NCBI GenBank assembly: GCA_021151835.1
Contig: JAGKWO010000008.1
Location: forward strand, 133,638-197,637
Direction: 5' to 3'
Length of the DNA stretch: 64,000 nt
DNA from: Gammaproteobacteria bacterium
GTDB taxonomy: Bacteria > Pseudomonadota > Gammaproteobacteria > Pseudomonadales > Cellvibrionaceae
Shown here: in pieces, positions 35,531 to 45,100 of the stretch
Layout: the number at the start of each line of letters is the position of its first letter
Numbering within the stretch: the stretch's first letter is position 1
Notes under the pieces: generated by a model
The model's database searches: none
What the model was told of the DNA's origin: nothing
What the model saw: the letters and a program-made list of their open reading frames with translations, nothing else
Made by a program: the position numbers and the translations under genes

Positions 35531-38500
35531 ATGACTACTCACAACACCACTCATGAAATAAGTCTGAACAATCTTTCTCTTGCCCCGGAACCTATTGCGA
35601 TTGTCGGTATAGGTTGTCGTTTTCCCGGCGGTTCTTCGGGGCCCCAGGCGTTTTGGGATAATTTATTGGCAGGCAAGGATTGCATTGTCGATGTGCCAAA
35701 AAATCGCTGGGATGTGAATCGATTTTACGATGCCGATAAAGAAAAACCCGGCAAAATGTATGTAAAAAGTGGTGGCTTTTTGCACGAAGCTATCGATGAA
35801 TTTGATGCATTATTTTTTGGTATTTCCCCGCGCGAAGCCGCCGCGCTGGACCCGCAACAGCGCGTACTGCTGGAAGTGAGTTGGGAGGCATTGGAAGACG
35901 CTGGCATTGACCCTGACTCATTAAGCGGTTCCAGTACGGGCGTATTTGTCGGCGGCTTTATGCTGGATAACAAACTCACGCAACTCAATCCATTAAATCG
36001 TCACACTATCGCGAGCAATACCGCCGTAGGCATGACCTTGACGATGCTCTCCAACCGTATTTCTTATCTGTACGATTTACGCGGCCCAAGCATGAGTATA
36101 GATACCGCTTGTTCATCCTCGATGGTAGCGCTGGATCAAGCTTGCCGCAGTATCTGGACTGGTGATAGCTCACTCGCATTGGTAGGCGGTGTCAATATTA
36201 TGCATCGCCCGGAAATTTTTATTGCGATGTGCAAAGGCGGATTCCTTGCACCCGATGGCCGCTCCAAAGCGTTTGATGAGCGTGGTGATGGTTATGGGCG
36301 CGGTGAAGGCGCGGGCATTGTTGTTTTAAAATTATTGCGCGATGCGGAGCGCGATGGCGACCATATTTATTCGGTGATTCGCGCAACCGGTTGTAACCAG
36401 GATGGCCACACCGATGGCATTACGGTACCCAATCCAACGGCGCAACAAGCATTGATTCGCAAGGTTTCCGATAAGGCCGGTGTTGCATTAAAAGATATTG
36501 CCTATTTTGAAGCACACGGCACCGGTACTGCGGTAGGTGATCCAATTGAAATGTCTGCGATCGGCGGTACAGTCGGGCAAGCGCGCGCAGCTGATGAAAC
36601 CTGTTTGGTGGGTTCTGTAAAAGGAAATATCGGCCACCTTGAAGCGGCTTCCGGTATTGCAGCGGTAATTAAATCTGCGCTGTGCCTGCAACATGAACTG
36701 GTGCCGCCACAAGCGAATTTAATTAACCTGAATCCAAAAATTCCATTTGCAAAATTGCAATTGCGTGTGCCGCGCCAAATTGAAAAATTACAGCCGGTAA
36801 ATGGCCAACCTCTTTATGCGGGGATTAATTCTTTTGGTTACGGCGGCACTAATGCCTGCGCCCTTTTACAAAATTATATTCCGCCGGTGAATGCCGATGC
36901 GTCACCAGCGGATATCACCGCACAAAAAACCTATTTGTTACCACTTTCCGCAAAAAGTAAAAATGCATTAAAAGCATTGGCTGTTAGTTATCGCGATCTG
37001 TTGAAACAAGATCCTTCCATTTCAATTAACGATCTGGTGTATTCCGCCGGTGCACGCCGCGCACATTTATCCCATCGCGTAACTTTTCGTGCAACGAGTG
37101 AACTGGAATTGATTGAACGCCTGGATCAATTTGCCAATGGCATTGCAGATGATTCGATTCTGGAAGCCCAGGTGAGCGAAGCACGTAATCGACTGGCATT
37201 TGTATTTACCGGCATGGGACCGCAATGGTGGGCGATGGGGCGCGAGTTGATGGCGAGCGAACCGGTATTTATGGCTTCAGTAAAACGCAGCGATGCGATT
37301 TTCCAGAAAATTGCCGGGTGGTCCATTCTGGAAGAAATGCAAAAAGATGAAGCACAATCGCACATTACCGAAACGCAAATTGCACAACCGGCAAACTTTG
37401 TTGTGCAAGCAGCGCTGCTGGATTTGTGGCGCTCGTGGGGCGTAACGCCCGCTGCGGTGGTTGGTCACAGTGTGGGTGAAGTAACCACCGCTTATGCATC
37501 GGGAATTTTATCGCTGGAGCAAGCGTTGTTGGTGAGTTATCACCGCAGCCGTATCCAGAAAAAAGCAGCGAACCAGGGGTCAATGCTCGCTGTTGGTTTG
37601 ACGGAAGCGGAAGCACTGGCAGCCATCGCTCCTTACAACGGCAGCGTGTCCATCGCTGCGATTAACGCTCCAACAGCAATAACCCTGGCCGGCGATGAAA
37701 ACGCATTGGCGGAAATTTCCGAAGCATTAACGGCGAAAGAAATCTTTAACCGGTCGTTGCAAGTGGAAGTGGCGTATCACAGCCCGACCATGGACCCATT
37801 ACTCGATGAAATTCGCAGCAGCCTTGCACAACTTTCACCCGCAACGGCGCAACTGCCAACCTATTCCACAGTTACCGGTGAACAAGTAAAAACCACAGCA
37901 TTCGATGCTGAGTACTGGTGCAAAAACGTACGTGAGCCGGTGTACTTTTTCCGCGCGCTGGAGCAAATGATTGCCGACGGTTATGAAGATTTTGTGGAGA
38001 TTGGCCCGCACCCGGTATTGTCATCGTCCATTAAAGAATGTTTTGCCAAGTATCAATTGAAAGGTTTCCTCGCCACTTCATTGAAGCGCAAGGCCGATGA
38101 GCAAAATACCATTAAGCGCGCACTCGCAGAAATTTATGGTAGAGGCTACGCAATTGATTGGGCGGAAGTTGCAAGCAAACAATTTGTACAAGGTGAAAGC
38201 TTCGGAGTGAATTCGATCCGGCCGCAATTTGTGCGTTTGCCAAATTATCCCTGGCAGCGCGAGCGTTACTGGAATGATGCCGATACGTCATTGCAAGATC
38301 GTATCGGCCAGGAAATTCCGCAAGCGGCACTCGGAGTCAAACAGGAAGGTCCGGACGATGCATGGATAAGCCAGGTGAACTCGCAATTTTTTGCACATCT
38401 CGCGGATCACAAAGTGGAAGACCTGGTGATTCTCGCGGGTGCAACTTATGTGGAAGCAGGTTTATCGGCGCACAAAGCATTAACGGGCAGCGATGCCTGT

Positions 38501-41500
38501 TTGATCAGCGATTTGAGTTTACACAATGCGATGGTGATTGATGCGGACGCTGAACCATTAATGTTCACCCGCGTTGATCAAGCCAATAATAGTTTTGCCA
38601 TCCACAGTTACAAGGTTCAGGATAAAAACCAAACCACGCTTCACGCGACCGGAAAAATTCAACCTTTGAACTTGGTGAATTACAAAAAACTCGCATTGGA
38701 TGCGATTAAAAAACGTTGCGACCAGCAAGTGAATGCGACGGCGATTTACCGCGAGCTGGATGCGCGCGGTTTGCAATACGGCCCTTACTTCCAGGGTATC
38801 CAGCATTTGTGGCGGCAGGATGCGGAAATTCTCGCCCTGATTCAGGCGCATAATGAATTGCAAGCGCCTGCCGATAATTACCAGCTTCATCCAACCTTAC
38901 TGGATGCGTGCTTCCAATCCTTAATTTCCGCGTTACCGGCGGACGGCGAATTTAGCCAGCAAGTGTACGTACCGGTAGATATTCGCCAGTTGCGCCATTA
39001 CCAAAAAGTGGGTAAACAATTTTACTGCCACGGCACATTGAGCCACATCAGCGGTGAAGCCATTACCGGCGATATCACGTTATGCGATGAGCAAGGCAAT
39101 ATCCTGGTTGAAATTCGCGGTTTGCGTTGCCAGACATTGCGCGCAACCAACCGTAGAACCATCGATAATTTTGCAGATTGGACTTATCAACCACAATGGC
39201 AATTAATTGATGATTTACAAGAGGACCATGGCGCAGGCGAAAAAAATGCCTATGTGATGTTTTTAAATGAAGATGCGGCAAGCACCGATCTATTGCGCAC
39301 CTTTGTTGATAAGCACAATGGTAATGTCAGCGTTGTTTATTCAGGCAATCGCTTTGAAGTACTGGGCGATAATGCTTACAGCCTTGACCCCAATAATAAA
39401 GCGCACCTTGCGCAATTATTTAAGGATCATATCGATCACCATTTTGCCGGCAGCATCAATATTATTTACGGCTGGGCGATGAGCAACAATGCGCTTGATC
39501 CGATCCATTTGTCCGCAACGCAAACCTTGCTGGAAGTAACACGCCAGGTGGACCAACTATCCAAACTCAGCAAAACCCGTTTGTATGTGTTAACCCGCGA
39601 TGCGGCGCGTGTCGTTGTTGACGATAAGGTGAAAGGTTTCCAGCAAAGCCCGGTAATTGGTTTGGGACGGGTAATCGCTACCGAGTTACCCGCCGTGCAA
39701 TGCACGCTGATTGATCTGGGTGCGAACTTTTCCCACACCACGGCGTTACAAGTATTCCGCGAATGTACGCAGCACACACCGGAATTGGAGATCGCGTTAC
39801 GCAACGGCGAGCGCTATGCCTATCGTTTGCGCAATGTGCCACTCGCGGACGCTTATCAGCCGGATTATATAGTGCCGACTGCAACAACCGGTTTGTCATT
39901 GGCAACGCAAGGTTATGGCGAAAAACGCAAGCAGGAATTACAAGTAAGTGATCGCGTTGCCCCGGCAGCTGGCGAAATCGCATTGGAAATTTTAAGCCTG
40001 GCACTGGATGCCCATAGCACTACCAATGACTGGCGCGAAGTGTGCGCACGCGTTGCCGCTGTGGGTTCAGCACAAAGCCGTTACAAAGTGGGCGATGAAT
40101 TGATTGCCTGTTATCACGGTGCTATCGCTAATTGGATTGTCGTTGCAGAAAAGCAATTAATCGCGCTGCCAAAACCAACGCAATGGCGCTGTGAAAAAGC
40201 GGCACCGGCATTAAGTGCATTTAGCCTCGCTTGTGCAGGTTTGCTGGAATTTGCGCGCCTGGGTGCGGCGGAGTCGTTATTGGTGATCGGTGCAGAAACG
40301 GCAGTGGGCCAGGCGGCGGTCCAGTTGGCGCAATTGCATAAAGCCGATTGTTTGCAAGTCACCGTGGACTCGGATGAATTTGCATTGAACTCCGCATCGC
40401 TCACTGAAGATTTGCTTGCGGCAATTTATCGCAAAGGCCACGTTGATGGTTTCGATGTCATTATCAATTTGGCAGGCGACAACTCCAATTTACAGTTGGA
40501 TAAATTACTTGCCGATGGTGGCCAATATATTGCCATCCAGCAGGACGACAAGCCGGTGGCTCCGGTGGCGTTCTCCGCATCAAAAACCCAACTGGTTTTG
40601 AATCGCCAGAAAACATTGACGCAATCTGCACGGTTGCAAACGTTGCTCACGCATGTCGAAACCGAATTGGCGCGCGTCGATGGCGATGGACTTTTTGTTC
40701 GCCAATACAGCGCTGCGGAAATTACGACCGCGTTGGCCAGTCGCGAAGCGATACCAGCAGTGGTCAGCTTTACTGATCTGCGTAATTTGCAAGTAATTAA
40801 TAGAAATTCCGCCAGCTATGAAATTAATGACCAGGCGAGTTATTTAATCACGGGTGGCTTTGGCGGTTTTGGTTTGGGCATGGCCAAATGGTTGGTGCAA
40901 CACGGTGCGAAGCATTTGGTATTAGTCAGCCGTAGCGGCGCCAACACGCATGAAGCGCGCTCAGCGGTAGCGGAATTAATCAGCAGTGGTGCGCATGTAA
41001 AAGCAGCGGCGGTGGATATTGCCGATGCAGCAGCTGTGCACCAATTACTCGCTGAAGTAGAACAACAAATGCCGCCGCTGAAAGGAATTTTCCATGCGGC
41101 CGGTGTGCTGGATGACCGCGAATTATTGGCACTGGATGATCAAAGTCTTGCCACAGTTATGCGCCCCAAAGCATTGGGTGCGTGGAATTTGCACCAGCAA
41201 ACCCATCACTTGTCGCTGGATTGTTTTGTCCTTTATTCATCCATTTCTGCGCTCATTGGCAATCGCAACCAGGGCAATTATGTTGCTGCGAATTTATTCC
41301 TCGATTCGCTCGCGCAATATCGCCAGGCGCAAGGTTTGCCCGCGTGTTCAATCAACTGGGGTGCACTGGCTGATGTGGGCATGGCTGCAAACAATCCGAG
41401 TGTGATTGGTCACCTGGCGCAAGTGGGCATCAACGCATTCAGCCAGGCGCAAGCACTGGAAGCGTTTTCCTCTTTGTTGCAAGCACCGGTGGCACAACTG

Positions 41501-42061
41501 GGAATTTTCCAGGTGGATTGGGCGCGCTGGAAACAATTTGAACCCGCCGGGGCCGGTGCGCGTTTCAGTGATCTGGCGGGCGCCGACGAAACCGGCGAGC
41601 AAGGTGCAAGCTGGCAGGAACTGGCCGCGCAAGGCACTGCCGCCATTTTGCAACCGCTGACCCATAGTTTGGCCGAACTGGTCGCTACTACCTTGAAAAT
41701 GTCGGTGGAGCAATTGGATGTCGATACACCGATAAATCGCTTCGGCCTTGATTCACTGATGGCGATGGACCTGCAAATGAAAGTGCGCGGCGAATTCAAA
41801 GTCGATGTGTCAATTCTCGAATTGATGAAAGGCAACAGCGTCGCCAAATTGGCTGAAGGTGTAGTGCAAAAACTGGTGAGCGCGCAGCCGGCGGTAGTGG
41901 TTGCATCTGCGGAAACCATTGCCCCTGTTGTTGCAGTGAATAACGACGCAACACACCTTGACCAGCAAGTCAGCGCATTGGTTGAACAGCTCAATCATCT
42001 GGATCAGCTCTCGGAAGAAGAACTGGATGCGCTGTTGAAGCAAGAAGAAGTTTTTAAATAA
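35531..42061 (+). CDS. type I polyketide synthase, one module (KS-AT-DH-ER-like-KR-ACP)
   Basis: 2176 residues from the ATG at 35531 (taagga upstream). KS about 22-450: active Cys194 in DTACSSS, His329 in EAHGTGT, His369 in GNIGHLEAASG. AT about 560-860: Ser647 in GHSVGE; the VAYHS motif near 747 suggests malonyl-CoA rather than methylmalonyl-CoA. DH about 940-1200: His960 and D1125-x-x-x-Q1129 are kept, but H-x-x-x-G-x-x-x-x-P is H-K-V-E-D-L-V-I-L-A. ER-like region about 1470-1740 has a worn nucleotide loop (VIGAETAVGQAAVQLA) and lacks the usual N-F-R-D block. KR about 1770-1960: GGFGGFGLG, LDD near 1860 (B-type), YSSISALIGN and GNYVAAN. ACP Ser2075 in GLDSL. C-terminal LSEEELDALL tail looks like a docking region. 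Probably makes or extends a beta-hydroxyacyl chain that passes to the NRPS encoded 132 bases downstream. No loading module, so iterative use or a fatty acyl primer is likely. Confidence 0.95.
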   Translation: MTTHNTTHEISLNNLSLAPEPIAIVGIGCRFPGGSSGPQAFWDNLLAGKDCIVDVPKNRWDVNRFYDADKEKPGKMYVKSGGFLHEAIDEFDALFFGISPREAAALDPQQRVLLEVSWEALEDAGIDPDSLSGSSTGVFVGGFMLDNKLTQLNPLNRHTIASNTAVGMTLTMLSNRISYLYDLRGPSMSIDTACSSSMVALDQACRSIWTGDSSLALVGGVNIMHRPEIFIAMCKGGFLAPDGRSKAFDERGDGYGRGEGAGIVVLKLLRDAERDGDHIYSVIRATGCNQDGHTDGITVPNPTAQQALIRKVSDKAGVALKDIAYFEAHGTGTAVGDPIEMSAIGGTVGQARAADETCLVGSVKGNIGHLEAASGIAAVIKSALCLQHELVPPQANLINLNPKIPFAKLQLRVPRQIEKLQPVNGQPLYAGINSFGYGGTNACALLQNYIPPVNADASPADITAQKTYLLPLSAKSKNALKALAVSYRDLLKQDPSISINDLVYSAGARRAHLSHRVTFRATSELELIERLDQFANGIADDSILEAQVSEARNRLAFVFTGMGPQWWAMGRELMASEPVFMASVKRSDAIFQKIAGWSILEEMQKDEAQSHITETQIAQPANFVVQAALLDLWRSWGVTPAAVVGHSVGEVTTAYASGILSLEQALLVSYHRSRIQKKAANQGSMLAVGLTEAEALAAIAPYNGSVSIAAINAPTAITLAGDENALAEISEALTAKEIFNRSLQVEVAYHSPTMDPLLDEIRSSLAQLSPATAQLPTYSTVTGEQVKTTAFDAEYWCKNVREPVYFFRALEQMIADGYEDFVEIGPHPVLSSSIKECFAKYQLKGFLATSLKRKADEQNTIKRALAEIYGRGYAIDWAEVASKQFVQGESFGVNSIRPQFVRLPNYPWQRERYWNDADTSLQDRIGQEIPQAALGVKQEGPDDAWISQVNSQFFAHLADHKVEDLVILAGATYVEAGLSAHKALTGSDACLISDLSLHNAMVIDADAEPLMFTRVDQANNSFAIHSYKVQDKNQTTLHATGKIQPLNLVNYKKLALDAIKKRCDQQVNATAIYRELDARGLQYGPYFQGIQHLWRQDAEILALIQAHNELQAPADNYQLHPTLLDACFQSLISALPADGEFSQQVYVPVDIRQLRHYQKVGKQFYCHGTLSHISGEAITGDITLCDEQGNILVEIRGLRCQTLRATNRRTIDNFADWTYQPQWQLIDDLQEDHGAGEKNAYVMFLNEDAASTDLLRTFVDKHNGNVSVVYSGNRFEVLGDNAYSLDPNNKAHLAQLFKDHIDHHFAGSINIIYGWAMSNNALDPIHLSATQTLLEVTRQVDQLSKLSKTRLYVLTRDAARVVVDDKVKGFQQSPVIGLGRVIATELPAVQCTLIDLGANFSHTTALQVFRECTQHTPELEIALRNGERYAYRLRNVPLADAYQPDYIVPTATTGLSLATQGYGEKRKQELQVSDRVAPAAGEIALEILSLALDAHSTTNDWREVCARVAAVGSAQSRYKVGDELIACYHGAIANWIVVAEKQLIALPKPTQWRCEKAAPALSAFSLACAGLLEFARLGAAESLLVIGAETAVGQAAVQLAQLHKADCLQVTVDSDEFALNSASLTEDLLAAIYRKGHVDGFDVIINLAGDNSNLQLDKLLADGGQYIAIQQDDKPVAPVAFSASKTQLVLNRQKTLTQSARLQTLLTHVETELARVDGDGLFVRQYSAAEITTALASREAIPAVVSFTDLRNLQVINRNSASYEINDQASYLITGGFGGFGLGMAKWLVQHGAKHLVLVSRSGANTHEARSAVAELISSGAHVKAAAVDIADAAAVHQLLAEVEQQMPPLKGIFHAAGVLDDRELLALDDQSLATVMRPKALGAWNLHQQTHHLSLDCFVLYSSISALIGNRNQGNYVAANLFLDSLAQYRQAQGLPACSINWGALADVGMAANNPSVIGHLAQVGINAFSQAQALEAFSSLLQAPVAQLGIFQVDWARWKQFEPAGAGARFSDLAGADETGEQGASWQELAAQGTAAILQPLTHSLAELVATTLKMSVEQLDVDTPINRFGLDSLMAMDLQMKVRGEFKVDVSILELMKGNSVAKLAEGVVQKLVSAQPAVVVASAETIAPVVAVNNDATHLDQQVSALVEQLNHLDQLSEEELDALLKQEEVFK

Positions 42062-42193
42062 TCGTTTCAAATAGTCACCCTCTGGTTGTGCCATCAGGCT
42101 ATGGCATAACCGGAAGGTAATTTTTCACAACCGTCATATTACTTATTAACTTCAGGCTCTCGCATTCAAACACTACAATGATGCAAGGAATGA

Positions 42194-45100
42194 ATGAAGA
42201 TGAACGCGATAAAGGAAACTATCATGGAAACTCTCGCAACTTCTCACGAAACTATTCAAGAGAATTCTCACGAAATTTCTACCATAATGTCTCCCTCAAC
42301 CCTGGCGGTCACTAGACCGCTGGGCAAAGACGAAAAAAAAGCGCTGCTCGAAAAGCTATTGCAACAGAAATTGCAGCAATCTGCGCAACATGCACCCATG
42401 TCTAAAGGCCAGGAGTCCCTCTGGTTTGTCCACCAAAATGATCCGCACTCGGCGGCGTATAACGTTGCCAGTGCGATCCGTATTTATTCTGCGGTCGATA
42501 CGGTGGCGTTTACACGCGCATTAAACCAGTGTATCCAGCGTCACGCTGCCTTGCGCACCAGCTACGCGATCAAGGATGGAAAAAATGTACAAGTCATTAA
42601 TCCTGGCGCACCATTGGCATTAATTCGCCGCGATGTATCTGCTTTTACCGACAATGAAGTGCAGCAAATTATTACAGCAGATTATCAACAGCCGTTCGAT
42701 TTAACACAGTTACCGGTAATGCGCGCGCACTGGTACGACCTCGCCAATGGCGACGCGGTATTTATGCTGGTGGTGCATCACATTGCGTTTGATGCCTGGT
42801 CGCTGTGGATTTTAATGGAAGAGCTGAGCGAAATTTACCAAGCGTTAAGCGCAAATCGTGTTCCGCAATTGCCCGCGCAAGCACCGGCTTATCGCGAATA
42901 CACCCAACAACAAACGCAATGGCTGGCATCGGAAAAAGGTGCGAGTGCAAAAGCATATTGGCTGAAAAAACTGGCCGGTGATATTCATCCGCTCACATTG
43001 AATATCAGTAAGCCGCGTCCACGCCTCCAGACCTTTAACGGCGCCAGCCATTATTTCCAATTGGCACCGGAGCTGGCACACGCACTCAATGCGTTGGCAA
43101 AAAGTTGTGGCGTTACGGCGAATAGTTTATTGCTCACTGCATTTTATACGCTGTTGTATCGCCATTCGGGCCAGGAAGATATTTGTATTGCTTCACCCAC
43201 GGCGGGTCGCACCAGCGGTGAATTCGCACGCACCCTGGGTTATTTTGTGAACCCGGTAATTTTGCGCACGCAACTTGCGGCGAATAATCTATTTATCGAT
43301 GTGTTGGAGCGAGTGAATACCAGCTTGCTGGAAGCACTGGAATATCAGGAATATCCATTCAGTTCATTAATTGAAGCGCTCAATCCGAAACGCGACCCGA
43401 GTTACACGCCGTTGTCGCAAGTATCGTTTGTATTCCAGAAGCCACAACAAAATGATGGTTTGAACAGCGCCTGGGTTCCCGGCCAACAAGGGCCGAAAAT
43501 TACCTGGGCCGGTGTGGACATTGCGCAATTCCCGCTGAACCAGCAGGAAGGCCAATTTGAACTGGAATTGGAAATTGTCGATACCAAAGGGTGTTTCTAC
43601 GGTATTTTTAAATACAACCGCGATATTTTTTCCGCCCGGCATATGCGCATGCTGGAAAACCATTTGCGCGAGTTGCTGCAGGGTATTGTTGCTAATCCGG
43701 GCAGTGAAATTGGCCGTTTACCGATGATCACTGCACAAGAACTTGAGCAATTCAAACAGTGGAACGATACCGCTGTGGTATATCCGGAACATCGCAACCT
43801 GCATGAATTAATTGAGCAACAAGTTGCCAAAACGCCGCAGCTTCCAGCGGTACGTTTCGAAAATACGCAACTGACTTACGCCGAGCTGAACGCGCGTGCC
43901 AACCAGCTGGCACATTATTTAATTGCTGAAGGCGTCACACCGGAAACCAAAGTCGGTGTGTGTATGAATCGCTCGCTGGAAATGGTGATTGCATTGGTCG
44001 CCATTATTAAAGCGGGCGGTGCATACGTACCTGTTGATCCGGGTTATCCCGCAGCGCGCGTGGCATTTATGCTGGGTGATATTAATTCGCCCTTGTTATT
44101 GACCCAGCAAAACCTGATTGCGCAATTACCCGACAATGAGTCGCAGATGATTGCGCTGGATAAACTTGATTTGAGTGAATTCGCGCAAACCAATCCTGCG
44201 TTGGACATTGGCCCGGACCATCTCGCGTACATGATTTACACCTCCGGCTCTACGGGTAACCCCAAAGGCGCCATGAATACCCATGGCGCAATTTGCAATC
44301 GCTTATTGTGGATGCAAGCGGAATATCAATTAACGGAACAGGATCGCGTCCTGCAAAAAACACCGTTCAGTTTTGATGTATCCGTATGGGAGTTTTTCTG
44401 GCCGCTAATGACCGGTGCGGAATTAATTGTGGCGCGTCCGGATGGCCACAAGGATACGCAATACCTGATCGATATTATCCGGCAAACACAAATCACCACC
44501 TTGCATTTTGTGCCATCCATGTTGAGCATTTTTGTTGCGGATGAAAAATCCGCAGAGTGCACCAGTATCAAGCGGGTGATCTGTAGCGGCGAGGCATTGA
44601 GCTACGATTTGCAACGCCGCTTCTTTGATCGTCTTGATACTGAATTACATAATTTATATGGGCCCACTGAAGCCGCTATTGATGTTACTTATTGGCAGTG
44701 TGATAAAAATTATGCCGCCAATGTAGTACCGATTGGTAAGCCTATTGCCAATATCCAGATCCATATTCTCGATGCGTTTATGCAACCGGTTCCGGTTGGT
44801 GTAAATGGTGAATTGCATATTGGCGGTATTGGTCTTGCCCGCGGTTATCACAATCGCGCGGAATTAACCGAAGCAAAATTTATTGCTGATCCCTTCTCCA
44901 ATGATCCCAATGCGCGTTTGTATAAGACCGGCGATTTGGTACGTTACTTACCCGATGGCAATATTGATTATTTGCAACGCATCGACAACCAGGTGAAATT
45001 GCGCGGCTTCCGCATTGAATTGGGCGAAGTGGAAGCGATGGTGTGTAGTTGTACCGGTGTACGTGAAGCCGTGGTATTAAAACGTACCGGCGCAACTGGC

